A stretch of 17,388 nucleotides of DNA, taken from the NCBI GenBank assembly GCA_003140275.1, contig PLJQ01000232.1, positions 1 through 17,388 on the forward strand, in the 5' to 3' direction. The notes below the pieces were generated by a model, which saw nothing but the letters and a program-made list of their open reading frames with translations, was not told where the DNA came from and made no database searches. This DNA comes from Limisphaerales bacterium. GTDB taxonomy: Bacteria; Verrucomicrobiota; Verrucomicrobiia; Limisphaerales; PALSA-1396. Of the stretch, positions 7,430-14,811 are shown piece by piece. Both the position numbers and the translations under genes were made by a program. How positions within the stretch are numbered: the stretch's first letter is position 1; each line of letters opens with the position of its first letter.

Positions 7430-8083
7430 CTATGGAAAACGTTCCTTATCCTCGTGAGGCTCAAGCTTCGCAATCGCCGCCATGATTTCGTCCGCGACGT
7501 GCTGATAAATTTCCTTGAGGCGTGTTTTGGAACAGCTTTTCGCCTCCGTGCGCAATTTTTCAAACGACATCGGCTGGCCGTACTTCACAGTGACACGATA
7601 CGGACGGGGAACGCGCAGTTGGCGACCGAATGCATCGTAACTTCCGAACACGCGGACTGGCACCACGGGTGCAGTTGATTTGATCACCGTTAATCCAATT
7701 CCCGAACGCGCAGGTTGCAATTGGCCATCACGTGATCGAGTTCCTTCTGGAAAAACGATGATGGCGCCGCCGGCCAGCAACCGATCGAGAATCGCTTTCA
7801 AACCCCTCGCCCCGCCCCCGTCCCGATCCACTGGCACGACCTGCCAGGATCGAAGAATGGCGCCAACCACCGGAAACCGGAAAATATTGTCGCGCGCCAG
7901 ATAATTGATCGACCGCTTCAAACCAGAGCCAACCAGCGGCGGGTCGATGTAGCTGGCGTGATTGGCCGCCAAAATGACCGGCCCTTGCAACGCCACGCGC
8001 CCCGGATTGTAAAAGCGACAACGAAAGTAAGTGGTGAACAGGAAACGAAACAGACACCAGCCGATGAAGTAACTGGGGTTCAT
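7430..8083 (-). CDS. plsC: 1-acyl-sn-glycerol-3-phosphate acyltransferase
   Basis: 217 residues from the ATG at 8083. It transfers an acyl chain to lysophosphatidate to give phosphatidate at the cytoplasmic membrane. The acyltransferase motifs are complete: the catalytic NHASYID (H followed four residues later by D), the FPEGTRSRDG block, and the conserved hydrophobic VVPVRVFGS strand. The N-terminal residues FIGWCLFRFLFTTYF form the usual membrane-associating helix. The frame continues upstream to 8152, but that would overlap cmk by 38 bases and add residues atypical for the family, so the internal ATG is preferred. It lies 31 bases downstream of the cmk stop, last in the tyrA-aroA-cmk-plsC run; cmk and plsC are neighbours in many bacteria. 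Confidence 0.9.
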   Translation of the reverse strand: MNPSYFIGWCLFRFLFTTYFRCRFYNPGRVALQGPVILAANHASYIDPPLVGSGLKRSINYLARDNIFRFPVVGAILRSWQVVPVDRDGGGARGLKAILDRLLAGGAIIVFPEGTRSRDGQLQPARSGIGLTVIKSTAPVVPVRVFGSYDAFGRQLRVPRPYRVTVKYGQPMSFEKLRTEAKSCSKTRLKEIYQHVADEIMAAIAKLEPHEDKERFP

Positions 8084-8114
8084 AAAGTCCGGTCGCTGCG
8101 CCAAGTTGAACAAA

Positions 8115-8765
8115 TCATTTTCTTGCCGCCAGACGCTTGTTGATCTCCGCAATGATCATCCCGCTGGTCTGTTCCGCCGTCATCCCCGAGTTGTTGATGA
8201 CCTTCGCGCCCAGCGCAATCATCAGCGGCGCGGCGGCGCGTTGACTGTCGCGCTGATCGCGTGCGGCCAGATTTTCCTGGACGCCCTCCGCCGCGCGTCG
8301 CTGGGTGCGTTCCTGAAGACAGGCATCGAGATAAAATTTGAAGTCCGTTTCCGGAAAAACATTCGTGCCGATGTCGCGACCCTCCATCACCAGGTGGCCG
8401 AACTGGATACATTCCCGTTGTTTCTTCTTCATCCACTCACGCACCTTGGGCACGGCAGCCACGTGCGGCACTGCTGCGCTGGTTTCCGCCGTGCGAATCT
8501 CCTTCGCCGGAGTATATCCGTCCACGAGCAGGTGGACTTTCTTATCGGCGCATTCCAACGAGGTTTTCCACTTGCGACAAGCAGCGGCCACGGCTTTGGC
8601 GTCATGTACGTCAATTTTCTTTTGCAAACAATACCACGCCAGCGTCCGATACATCGCACCAGTATCGACATAAACGTAGCCCAGCGCCGTGGCCACCAGT
8701 TTGGCATTGGTGCTCTTGCCGCTGGCGCTCGTACCGTCGATGGCGATGACGATAGGGTGTTTCAT
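8115..8765 (-). CDS. cmk: Cytidylate kinase (CMP/dCMP kinase)
   Basis: 216 residues. It phosphorylates CMP and dCMP with ATP in the pyrimidine salvage and turnover route. The P-loop GTSASGKST is at 11-19, then YVDTGAMYR, which contacts the nucleotide base, the VMEGRDIGTNVFP motif, FKFYLDA, and the lid-region arginines in RDQRDSQRAAAPL. The C-terminal TAEQTSGMI is the usual end (T-x-E-x-V-V/S). The ATG at 8765 gives the standard start MKHPIVIAIDG. The start codon is preceded at 11 bases by one arm of a 72-base inverted repeat, and only a weak GAGCGA could act as ribosome binding site. The gene lies 91 bases downstream of aroA on the same strand. Confidence 0.96.
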   Translation of the reverse strand: MKHPIVIAIDGTSASGKSTNAKLVATALGYVYVDTGAMYRTLAWYCLQKKIDVHDAKAVAAACRKWKTSLECADKKVHLLVDGYTPAKEIRTAETSAAVPHVAAVPKVREWMKKKQRECIQFGHLVMEGRDIGTNVFPETDFKFYLDACLQERTQRRAAEGVQENLAARDQRDSQRAAAPLMIALGAKVINNSGMTAEQTSGMIIAEINKRLAARK

Positions 8766-8776
8766 TCGCTCATACT

Positions 8777-8848
8777 CTTAATCATAACCTTCATCTTAAT
8801 CTGCTCCGGAAATTCCGAGTTAGGAGAAAGATTAAGATTATGATTAAG
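8777..8848. repeat. AT-rich inverted repeat between aroA and cmk
   Basis: CTTAATCATAA (8777-8787) pairs with TTATGATTAAG (8838-8848), and CTTAATC (8795-8801) pairs with GATTAAG (8830-8836). Seven unpaired bases interrupt one arm and a single A interrupts the other. The 28-base loop contains a further small palindrome, GGAAATTCC (8809-8817). The GATTAAG word therefore occurs repeatedly within 72 bases. No T-run follows on the transcribed strand, so a terminator is not supported. Confidence 0.65.
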
Positions 8849-8856
8849 AATCCGAT

Positions 8857-10146
8857 TTAATCCGCAAACAACTCCTCCACGCCCAACCTCCGTCCGGTCT
8901 TCGCGTCCAGAATCGTCGCGCCCAGACCGGACGGTGGCGGCGCAGCGAGTTTCTGGAAAAAGTTCGGGAATGTTTTCTTCACGCACGCTGGATTTTTGAT
9001 TTTTATCCCCGGTACTTTCAATCCCAGAATCGCAAAACACATCGCCATGCGATGATCGTTGTAGGTTTCGATCTCCGCGCCGTGGAGTTGCAAAGGATAA
9101 ACCGTCAACGTGTCGCCCTCCTCGATGACCTTAGCGCCGCACTTGGTCAGTTCGGTGCGCAAGGCGGTGACGCGCTCGCATTCCTGAAGACGGAGGCGAC
9201 CAAGATCGACAAATTGAATTGGTGCAAAACCAAGCGGTGCAATCACAATTGCGGTCATGATGCTGTCTCCCAAATCAGTTTTTCTGGAAATCATGAGATC
9301 CAACTCCCGGCTGTGCCCATACCTCGCGTCCATCTGCCAATCAGTCTTGGGCCAGCTTTTGATGTGAATAGAACTTGCTTTGGCATCTAAGCCTGCGTAC
9401 GAGAGCCAACGCGCGGCGAGAAAATAACTTCCACTCGAAGCGTCCGGCTCGATTTGAAATTTGCCGCCGCGTTTTGGAAACGCCTCGGTGAGTTTCGCCG
9501 TCATCGCCACGTAAGGCGATTCCTCCGCATTCTCGCCCACCACCTTCACATCCCAACCGCCAAGTTGCGCACATAGCATCAACCCTGATGCAAATTGAGA
9601 GCTTTCCTCAATGCTCACCGTGCATTTTGCTCCCGGTCTTAAGCCAGTTCCGTGAATCACCGCTGGCAACTTGTCATTCGGCGAATCCACACGATAGCCA
9701 AGTTCGGGCAACGCCTTGAACAATGCCGCTTGCGGACGTTCGTGCATTCGCTGCACGCCGGACAACCGATAAACTCCGTTTCCCAAACAAACCAATGCGG
9801 ACAAAAACCGAGCCGCTGTCCCCGCGTTGCCAACAAAAAGCTCCAACGGTTTCTCCACCGTGCCCGCGCTTGGAATTCTTCCACAAAGACCCGTAACGTT
9901 AATGGTGCGATTGCAAAACTCATTTGGATCAGACTCAACTCTTACATCAAATCCAAGATGCCGCAGCGCCTCGACCATCACTTGCGTGTCATCGCTCCAC
10001 AGCGCGCCTTCCAGAGTGACTTCGCCCTCCGCCAATGCCGCCAGAATCAGCGCACGGTTCGTGATGCTCTTGGAGCCGGGCACGGTGATTTCTGCGCACA
10101 CCGGTTTGTCGAGCGGCACAATTTCGATGAAATCAGGAAGCGGCAT
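8857..10146 (-). CDS. aroA: 3-phosphoshikimate 1-carboxyvinyltransferase (EPSP synthase)
   Basis: 429 residues, full length. It joins phosphoenolpyruvate to shikimate 3-phosphate in the shikimate pathway. The substrate-binding motif PGSKSITNRA is at 23-32 and the PEP-binding NAGTAARF motif at 107-114. SSQFASGLM (the shikimate-phosphate-binding serines), LGDSIMTAIV, ECERVTALRTEL and YNDHRMAM follow in the expected order. The C-terminal CVKKTFPNFF is also typical. A short tail after that (PPPSGLGATILDAKTGRRL) extends a little beyond the core fold. The ATG at 10146 lies 12 bases after the tyrA stop, pointing to cotranscription. Confidence 0.96.
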   Translation of the reverse strand: MPLPDFIEIVPLDKPVCAEITVPGSKSITNRALILAALAEGEVTLEGALWSDDTQVMVEALRHLGFDVRVESDPNEFCNRTINVTGLCGRIPSAGTVEKPLELFVGNAGTAARFLSALVCLGNGVYRLSGVQRMHERPQAALFKALPELGYRVDSPNDKLPAVIHGTGLRPGAKCTVSIEESSQFASGLMLCAQLGGWDVKVVGENAEESPYVAMTAKLTEAFPKRGGKFQIEPDASSGSYFLAARWLSYAGLDAKASSIHIKSWPKTDWQMDARYGHSRELDLMISRKTDLGDSIMTAIVIAPLGFAPIQFVDLGRLRLQECERVTALRTELTKCGAKVIEEGDTLTVYPLQLHGAEIETYNDHRMAMCFAILGLKVPGIKIKNPACVKKTFPNFFQKLAAPPPSGLGATILDAKTGRRLGVEELFAD

Positions 10147-10158
10147 GAAACGCGGGGT

Positions 10159-11043
10159 TCATTCCGGCAACGACAACGCGGTTTGCCCGCACCATTGATC
10201 ACGCCGCTGTTTGGCCTTCTCAAAGAATTCCGCGATGGTTTTCTGGTCGCCGTTTCTCAACGCGAGTTGAAATTCCTGCAAATCTTCGATGAACACGCCG
10301 AGCACCCGCGCCAGGTGTTCATGATTCGCCAGCGCAATATCGCGCCACATCTCCGGTGACCCGGACGCAATGCGCGTGGTGTCCCTGAAGCCATTGGCAC
10401 AGAGCATCGCCTGCTCTTTGGGATGCGCGGGGCTGAGGACATAATTCGCCAGTTCCGCAGCCACGACGTGCGACAAATGACTGGAGCGACTGACAAGCTC
10501 GTCGTGGATTTCCGGCGTGAGTCGAAGCGGCCGCGCACCAACCGCGCGCCAAAATTCTTCGACCTGGCCGACGGCTGTGCTCTCCGAATCCGCCGTCGGA
10601 GTGATCACGCAAACGGATTCTTCAAACAGATCAGCTCGGGCAGCACTCACGCCCATTTTCTCCGCTCCCGCCATTGGATGACTGCCGACGAAATGCGCGT
10701 CGACACTCGTCACCAGCGGTTCCAACTCCCGGATCAAGCTCCCCTTCACGCTGCCAACATCAGTGATGATCGCGCCAGGTTTGATGGCGGGCAACATTTG
10801 TTCCGTAACCGGAGGCATCTGGGCAAGCGGCGTGCAAAGAATAACCAAATCGGCATTCTCAACGGCGCGATGCAGATCAAGCGTCGCGTGATCAACCACG
10901 CCGAGCCTCTCACATTCCGCGATGCTGGCAGTGCGCCGAACAAAACCATGGACTTCATCGGCAAGACGGCGTTGCTTGATGGCCAGCCCCAGCGAGCCGC
11001 CCAGCAACCCGACGCCAACCAAAGTGATTTTCTGCCAGTGCAT
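10159..11043 (-). CDS. tyrA: Prephenate dehydrogenase (TyrA family)
   Basis: 294 residues, a compact single-function TyrA without chorismate mutase or a visible ACT domain. It oxidatively decarboxylates prephenate (or arogenate) on the way to tyrosine. The NAD(P) Rossmann motif GVGLLGGSLG is at 10-19, DVGSVKGS at 95-102, and GSHPMAGAE at 120-128 with the presumed catalytic H122. The helical half carries SSHLSHVVAAEL near 187-198. Cofactor preference and whether arogenate is also used cannot be read from the sequence. Directly before the ATG is pyrimidine-rich sequence belonging to a hairpin, with no Shine-Dalgarno match. tyrA followed by aroA and cmk is a conserved order in many bacteria. Confidence 0.94.
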   Translation of the reverse strand: MHWQKITLVGVGLLGGSLGLAIKQRRLADEVHGFVRRTASIAECERLGVVDHATLDLHRAVENADLVILCTPLAQMPPVTEQMLPAIKPGAIITDVGSVKGSLIRELEPLVTSVDAHFVGSHPMAGAEKMGVSAARADLFEESVCVITPTADSESTAVGQVEEFWRAVGARPLRLTPEIHDELVSRSSHLSHVVAAELANYVLSPAHPKEQAMLCANGFRDTTRIASGSPEMWRDIALANHEHLARVLGVFIEDLQEFQLALRNGDQKTIAEFFEKAKQRRDQWCGQTALSLPE

Positions 11044-11066
11044 GGAAAGAAGATAGAGGATTGAGC

Positions 11067-11116
11067 ATGGAGGATGGAAGATAGAAAACGCCGCCTTTCC
11101 ATCTTCTATCCTCCAT
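11067..11116. repeat. 21-base-pair hairpin between cbiX-like gene and tyrA
   Basis: The left arm (11067-11087, beginning ATGGAGGATGG) pairs with the right arm (11096-11116, ending CCTCCAT) at 19 Watson-Crick positions, with one G-T and one mismatch, around the loop ACGCCGCC. The right arm includes the last codons and stop of the cbiX-like gene. The left arm is a purine-only GGA/GAT run that continues imperfectly to 11045. No T-run follows, so a standard intrinsic terminator is not supported, though the stem is strong enough to affect transcription or mRNA decay. Confidence 0.7.
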
Positions 11117-11963
11117 CCTTCAACTTGGCTCGTTCTCGCACCCGCTCCAAAATTATCTCCGCAATGAGCGGTTCACTGCCGATGCTGGGCGAATACCAAA
11201 CGAGTTTACCGTGCTTTTCCGTCGGATTGCGCCAGGTCGGTTGACCGCTCTTCAACCGCTCCCGCACGATTCGTTCCGGCTCGCCGAGCATGACGGGGAT
11301 GTCTTCGAACGAATGCAAGCCATCGCTGATGAAAAACGGCACCATCACCAGATTTCTTGCCGACGCTATCGAGTAGCAATCGCCAATATGCGGCTCTTCT
11401 TCCATGAACACCGGGTGCACTTCCGCATAAATGTTTTGCGCACGGATAATCTCGACCTGATGCTGGATGGCTTTACGGGAGTTTTCGTTTTTGGTCGTGC
11501 CGTGCCCGGCGATGAACAGTGCGGTCTCCTTCGGTTTCGATGCACGAGGGAAAGGAAACTTTTCCACGATCTCTTGCGCACGGGCGAGGATGACATTGGT
11601 CATGTTGTCGTGGGTGCCAATCGGTCCGCAGTAGTAAAGCGTCTGCTCGCCACGTCTTTGCACGCGCGAAAAATTCGCCTGGCCATTCGTTCGCAATCCG
11701 AGTTCGCGCGGAATGACCTCTTCGGTGAAATAGCCCTCACTTATGAACAGCGGCACGACGAAGACGCGCGGGGCAAACACACGACGTAACACACCCGCAA
11801 TTCCCGGCTCCTGTTTCCAAAAACATTCGATCACCTGTGCAAACATGCCCCACCGTCGCAATTCGTCCGCGTGTTGGTAGGTCGGTGCGCAGGATTCGGC
11901 GTTCAACGTTGAACCGTGCCCCACCAAAACAAGAGCTGAATCGGAAAAGTCGTCGGTTGACAC
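11106..11963 (-). CDS. cbiX: CbiX/SirB-like chelatase with two domains
   Basis: 285 residues from a GTG start at 11963 (the nearby ATG at 11965 is out of frame). CbiX/SirB proteins insert Co2+ or Fe2+ into sirohydrochlorin for cobalamin or siroheme. Two homologous halves are visible: LVLVGHGSTLN (H16) with VVPLFISEGYFTEEVIP in the first, and LFIAGHGTTKNENSRKAI (H154) with MVPFFISDGLHSFEDIP (H217) in the second. The chelatase metal site uses one histidine from each of these two motifs. The second half has both, while the first has tyrosine-phenylalanine in place of the second histidine. The active site is thus probably in the C-terminal half, or the metal differs. No other tetrapyrrole gene is in the window, so cobalt versus iron is undecided. 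It is first in the - strand run, but a strong hairpin separates it from tyrA. Confidence 0.85.
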   Translation of the reverse strand: MSTDDFSDSALVLVGHGSTLNAESCAPTYQHADELRRWGMFAQVIECFWKQEPGIAGVLRRVFAPRVFVVPLFISEGYFTEEVIPRELGLRTNGQANFSRVQRRGEQTLYYCGPIGTHDNMTNVILARAQEIVEKFPFPRASKPKETALFIAGHGTTKNENSRKAIQHQVEIIRAQNIYAEVHPVFMEEEPHIGDCYSIASARNLVMVPFFISDGLHSFEDIPVMLGEPERIVRERLKSGQPTWRNPTEKHGKLVWYSPSIGSEPLIAEIILERVRERAKLKDGG

Positions 11964-12132
11964 ATGAAATCGTTAACTCAAGCGCGCCCCATCTGCAAGC
12001 AGGCAAAGGCGTTCAAGCAGCCGGCCGACCGATCCGTTCCGTACAGAAACTCCTTGCGTTTTTGCCTCATGGCTAAATATCTTGAGCCAATAATTCCGAT
12101 ATCAAATTGAATTGAACCGACGGTGATACCTT
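11964..12132. other. Divergent intergenic region
   Basis: 169 bases separate the divergently transcribed cbiX-like gene and the dehydrogenase/cytochrome gene, so promoters in both directions are expected here. The cbiX side is GC-rich and the 12050-12115 part is AT-rich. GGTGA about 6 bases before the ATG at 12133 may act as its ribosome binding site. Confidence 0.5.
12076..12105 (-). promoter_or_regulatory. Possible promoter toward the cbiX/tyrA run
   Basis: On the - strand TTGATA (12105-12100) and GATATT (12081-12076) are separated by 18 bases, giving 5/6 and 4/6 matches to the sigma70 consensus. It would leave a leader of roughly 105 bases before the GTG start. It is AT-rich sequence in a divergent gap, so chance matches are possible. 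Confidence 0.25.
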
Positions 12133-14748
12133 ATGAATCGACTTACATTTTCTACCTTGAACGCCTGTTTGGGTGTTCTTTTTTTCACGACCGCAACTCC
12201 TGTGACGGGCGCGCGCGAGGCCACGCCCGCTGAATCGCTCTACACTCTGCCCGGTTTCAAGGTCGAATTGATCGCCAACGCCGCGTCGGACGAAGGTTCC
12301 TGGGTGGCGATGTGCAAGGATAACAAGGGGCGGCTCATCCTCAGCCCGCAATTCGGCAAGGACAACACCCATGAGGGCCTGCTTCGGGTCACGATCGAAC
12401 CAGACGGCAAGGTGGCAAAGAGAGAGATGATCGCCAAACCACTCTCCGACCTGCAGGGGCTCACCTGGGCCAACGGTGCGCTTTATGTTGTTGTGAACAA
12501 ATACAACACAAAGTTCGACACCGGTCTTTACCGCGTACGCGACACGAAGGGCAACGATCAATTTGAGGACATCGAATTGCTCAAAAAGATTCCCGGCGGC
12601 GGCGAGCATGGGCCGCACGCTGTGGTGCTCGGGCCAGACAACATGCTTTACGTCATTGCAGGTAACCACACGAAACTCGTGGACGGCATTTCACCCAACT
12701 CACCGCACAAGAATTACGCCGAGGACTTCGTTCTTCCGCGCCAATGGGACGGCAACGGTCACGCCGCGGGCATTCTCGCACCCGGCGGACACATTTATCG
12801 CACCGACCTTGAAGGCAAGAACTGGGAGTTGATGCTCGCCGGTTTCCGTAACGCTTATGACTTCGCGTTTAATGACGATGGAGAGATTTTCACTTTCGAC
12901 AGCGACATGGAATGGGAATGGGGGATGCACTGGTATCGGCCCACGCGCGTTTATCATTGCACCAGCGGCGCTGACTTCGGCTGGCGTTCCGGCTCCGGCA
13001 AGTGGCCGGATTATTACCCGGACGGCAACCCGCCGACTCTTGATGTCGGTGTCGGCTCCCCCACTGGCACGAAATTTGGTTACGGCACGAAATTCCCGGC
13101 GAAATACCAGCGCGCGTACTTCGCCCTGGACTGGACGTATGGCCGCGTCCTCGCCGTGCATCTGACGCCGAAGGGGGCGAGCTACACAGCAACAATGGAA
13201 AACTTCATCGCGCCGAAAGGCCTCGTAACACTGGGTGCGCCCAAGCTGCCACTGAACGCGACCGACATCGAGGTTGGTAATGATGGTGCTTTGTATTTTA
13301 CCGTCGGCGGACGGGGCGTGCAGGCGGGACTCTACCGGGTCAGCTACACCGGCAAAGAGAGCACCGCTCCTGCCAACTTGAAGGACAAGGCCGGCGTGGA
13401 GGCCCGCGCGCTGCGCCATAAACTCGAAGCCTTCCACGGCCATCAAGACCCCAAGGCCGTCAATTTCCTCTGGCCGCATTTGAACAGCGATGACCGCTGG
13501 ATTCGATACGCCGCGCGAATCGCTCTCGAAGCTCAGCCCGTTGCAGAGTGGAAACAGCGCGCCCTCAATGAGAAGCAGGTCAATGCCGGCCTCACCGCGC
13601 TTCTGGCACTCGCACGCGTCGGCGGCAAGGACGCCCAGGATGATTGCTTGAAGGCATTGTCCAAGTTCCCGCTTGCGAAAATCACCGAGACGCAGCAGTT
13701 GGAGAAGTTGCGCCTGATCGAAGTCAGTTTCTCCCGTAACGGCAAGCCCTCACCCGACGTGGCCAAGATGGCCGCCGAGAAACTCGACGCCGCCTATCCG
13801 TCCAAGAGCGAGCGCGTGAATCGCGAGCTTTGCCAGTTGCTGGTGTTCCTTGAAGCGCCCGACGTCGTGGCAAAAACGTTCGCACTCATGGACGCCGCAA
13901 CGACACAGGAACAACAGATGGCCTACCTCTTTCCCCTGCGCAACCTGACCACCGGCTGGACGCTCGATCAGCGGAAACATTACTTCACGACTCTCAACAG
14001 TTACCCGCAGCCGGATGCGCTGCACGACCCGACGTTACTGCGTTGGTTCCAGGAAGCCGGCCGGCCTTACGGCGACGGCAACAGTTTTCTCAAGCAGCTT
14101 GACCTCATCCGGAAAGACGCAGCGGCCAAGTTGAGCGAATCCGAGCGGACCGCGCTCGAACCGATGATCGCCGTCAGTTCGGTCGCTGGCAACACCGGCA
14201 AACCCGCGGTGACTTTTCCAAAGGCACAGACGCGCACGCTGGTTAAGGAATGGAAGCTGACGGACATTTTGCCCGCACTCGAAACAACCTCCAAAGGTCG
14301 CAACTGGGCAAAGGGCCAGCAGGCTTTTGTGGACGCGCAGTGCATCGCTTGCCACAAGATGGGCAGCCAGGGCGGCGGCGTTGGCCCGGACCTCACGGCG
14401 GTTTCCTCGCGCTTCACACCACGCGACATACTCGAGTCCATTCTCGAACCGTCGAAAGTGGTCAGTGAGCAGTTCATGAACACAACCTTCACGCTGAAGA
14501 ACGGTGAAGACATCACGGGCCGGATCGTGGATGAAACGAGCGACACCGTGGTGATCTACGTGGACCCGTTCAAGCAGGACCGCACCGAACTCAAGAAGGC
14601 TGACATCAAGTTCCGGCAGGCCTCGAAACTCTCGCCCATGCCCGAAGGCATTGCGAACGTGCTGACGAAGGACGAAATCTTGGACTTGGTGGCGTTCCTC
14701 GAATCCGGCGGAAAAGAAAATGCGCCGGCATTTCGTGCCGCAAAGTAA
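12133..14748 (+). CDS. PVC-type sugar-dehydrogenase-like propeller / HEAT / heme-binding cytochrome c protein
   Basis: 871 residues. A Sec-type signal peptide covers about residues 1-26. Residues about 35-420 form a glucose/sorbosone-dehydrogenase-like beta-propeller (LYTLPGFKVELIANA, LSDLQGLTWANGALYVV, GGEHGPHAVVLGPDN, WEWGMHWYRPTRVYHCTSGADFG spans, DIEVGNDGALYFTVGGRG). The middle is alpha-helical and HEAT-like. The C-terminal part is the heme-binding domain typical of Pirellula and Verrucomicrobium proteins: CIACH at 737-741 for covalent heme, GGGVGPDLTAV, then FTPRDILESILEPSKVVSE and the axial-ligand candidate M836 in SPMPEG. The protein is probably a periplasmic dehydrogenase that passes electrons to its own heme. 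The substrate is unknown; a sugar or sugar derivative is likely from the propeller family and from the sugar genes downstream, which follow on the same strand. Confidence 0.92.
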   Translation: MNRLTFSTLNACLGVLFFTTATPVTGAREATPAESLYTLPGFKVELIANAASDEGSWVAMCKDNKGRLILSPQFGKDNTHEGLLRVTIEPDGKVAKREMIAKPLSDLQGLTWANGALYVVVNKYNTKFDTGLYRVRDTKGNDQFEDIELLKKIPGGGEHGPHAVVLGPDNMLYVIAGNHTKLVDGISPNSPHKNYAEDFVLPRQWDGNGHAAGILAPGGHIYRTDLEGKNWELMLAGFRNAYDFAFNDDGEIFTFDSDMEWEWGMHWYRPTRVYHCTSGADFGWRSGSGKWPDYYPDGNPPTLDVGVGSPTGTKFGYGTKFPAKYQRAYFALDWTYGRVLAVHLTPKGASYTATMENFIAPKGLVTLGAPKLPLNATDIEVGNDGALYFTVGGRGVQAGLYRVSYTGKESTAPANLKDKAGVEARALRHKLEAFHGHQDPKAVNFLWPHLNSDDRWIRYAARIALEAQPVAEWKQRALNEKQVNAGLTALLALARVGGKDAQDDCLKALSKFPLAKITETQQLEKLRLIEVSFSRNGKPSPDVAKMAAEKLDAAYPSKSERVNRELCQLLVFLEAPDVVAKTFALMDAATTQEQQMAYLFPLRNLTTGWTLDQRKHYFTTLNSYPQPDALHDPTLLRWFQEAGRPYGDGNSFLKQLDLIRKDAAAKLSESERTALEPMIAVSSVAGNTGKPAVTFPKAQTRTLVKEWKLTDILPALETTSKGRNWAKGQQAFVDAQCIACHKMGSQGGGVGPDLTAVSSRFTPRDILESILEPSKVVSEQFMNTTFTLKNGEDITGRIVDETSDTVVIYVDPFKQDRTELKKADIKFRQASKLSPMPEGIANVLTKDEILDLVAFLESGGKENAPAFRAAK

Positions 14749-14811
14749 GCCATCTGAAATTACGAGACGCCGTCGAGCACGAATCCAAGCATCAAGGAAA
14801 CTGGAAATACC

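Noticed and set aside
7419..7460. Small palindrome CCTCGTGAGG as a bidirectional terminator at the convergent junction
   Set aside because: The stem is only four base pairs, lies within the plsC coding sequence and has no T-run on either side.
8084..8152. Longer plsC start at 8152
   Set aside because: It would overlap cmk by 38 bases and add residues (RRSTSVWRQEND) not expected in acyltransferases; the ATG at 8083 begins directly before the membrane-associating helix.
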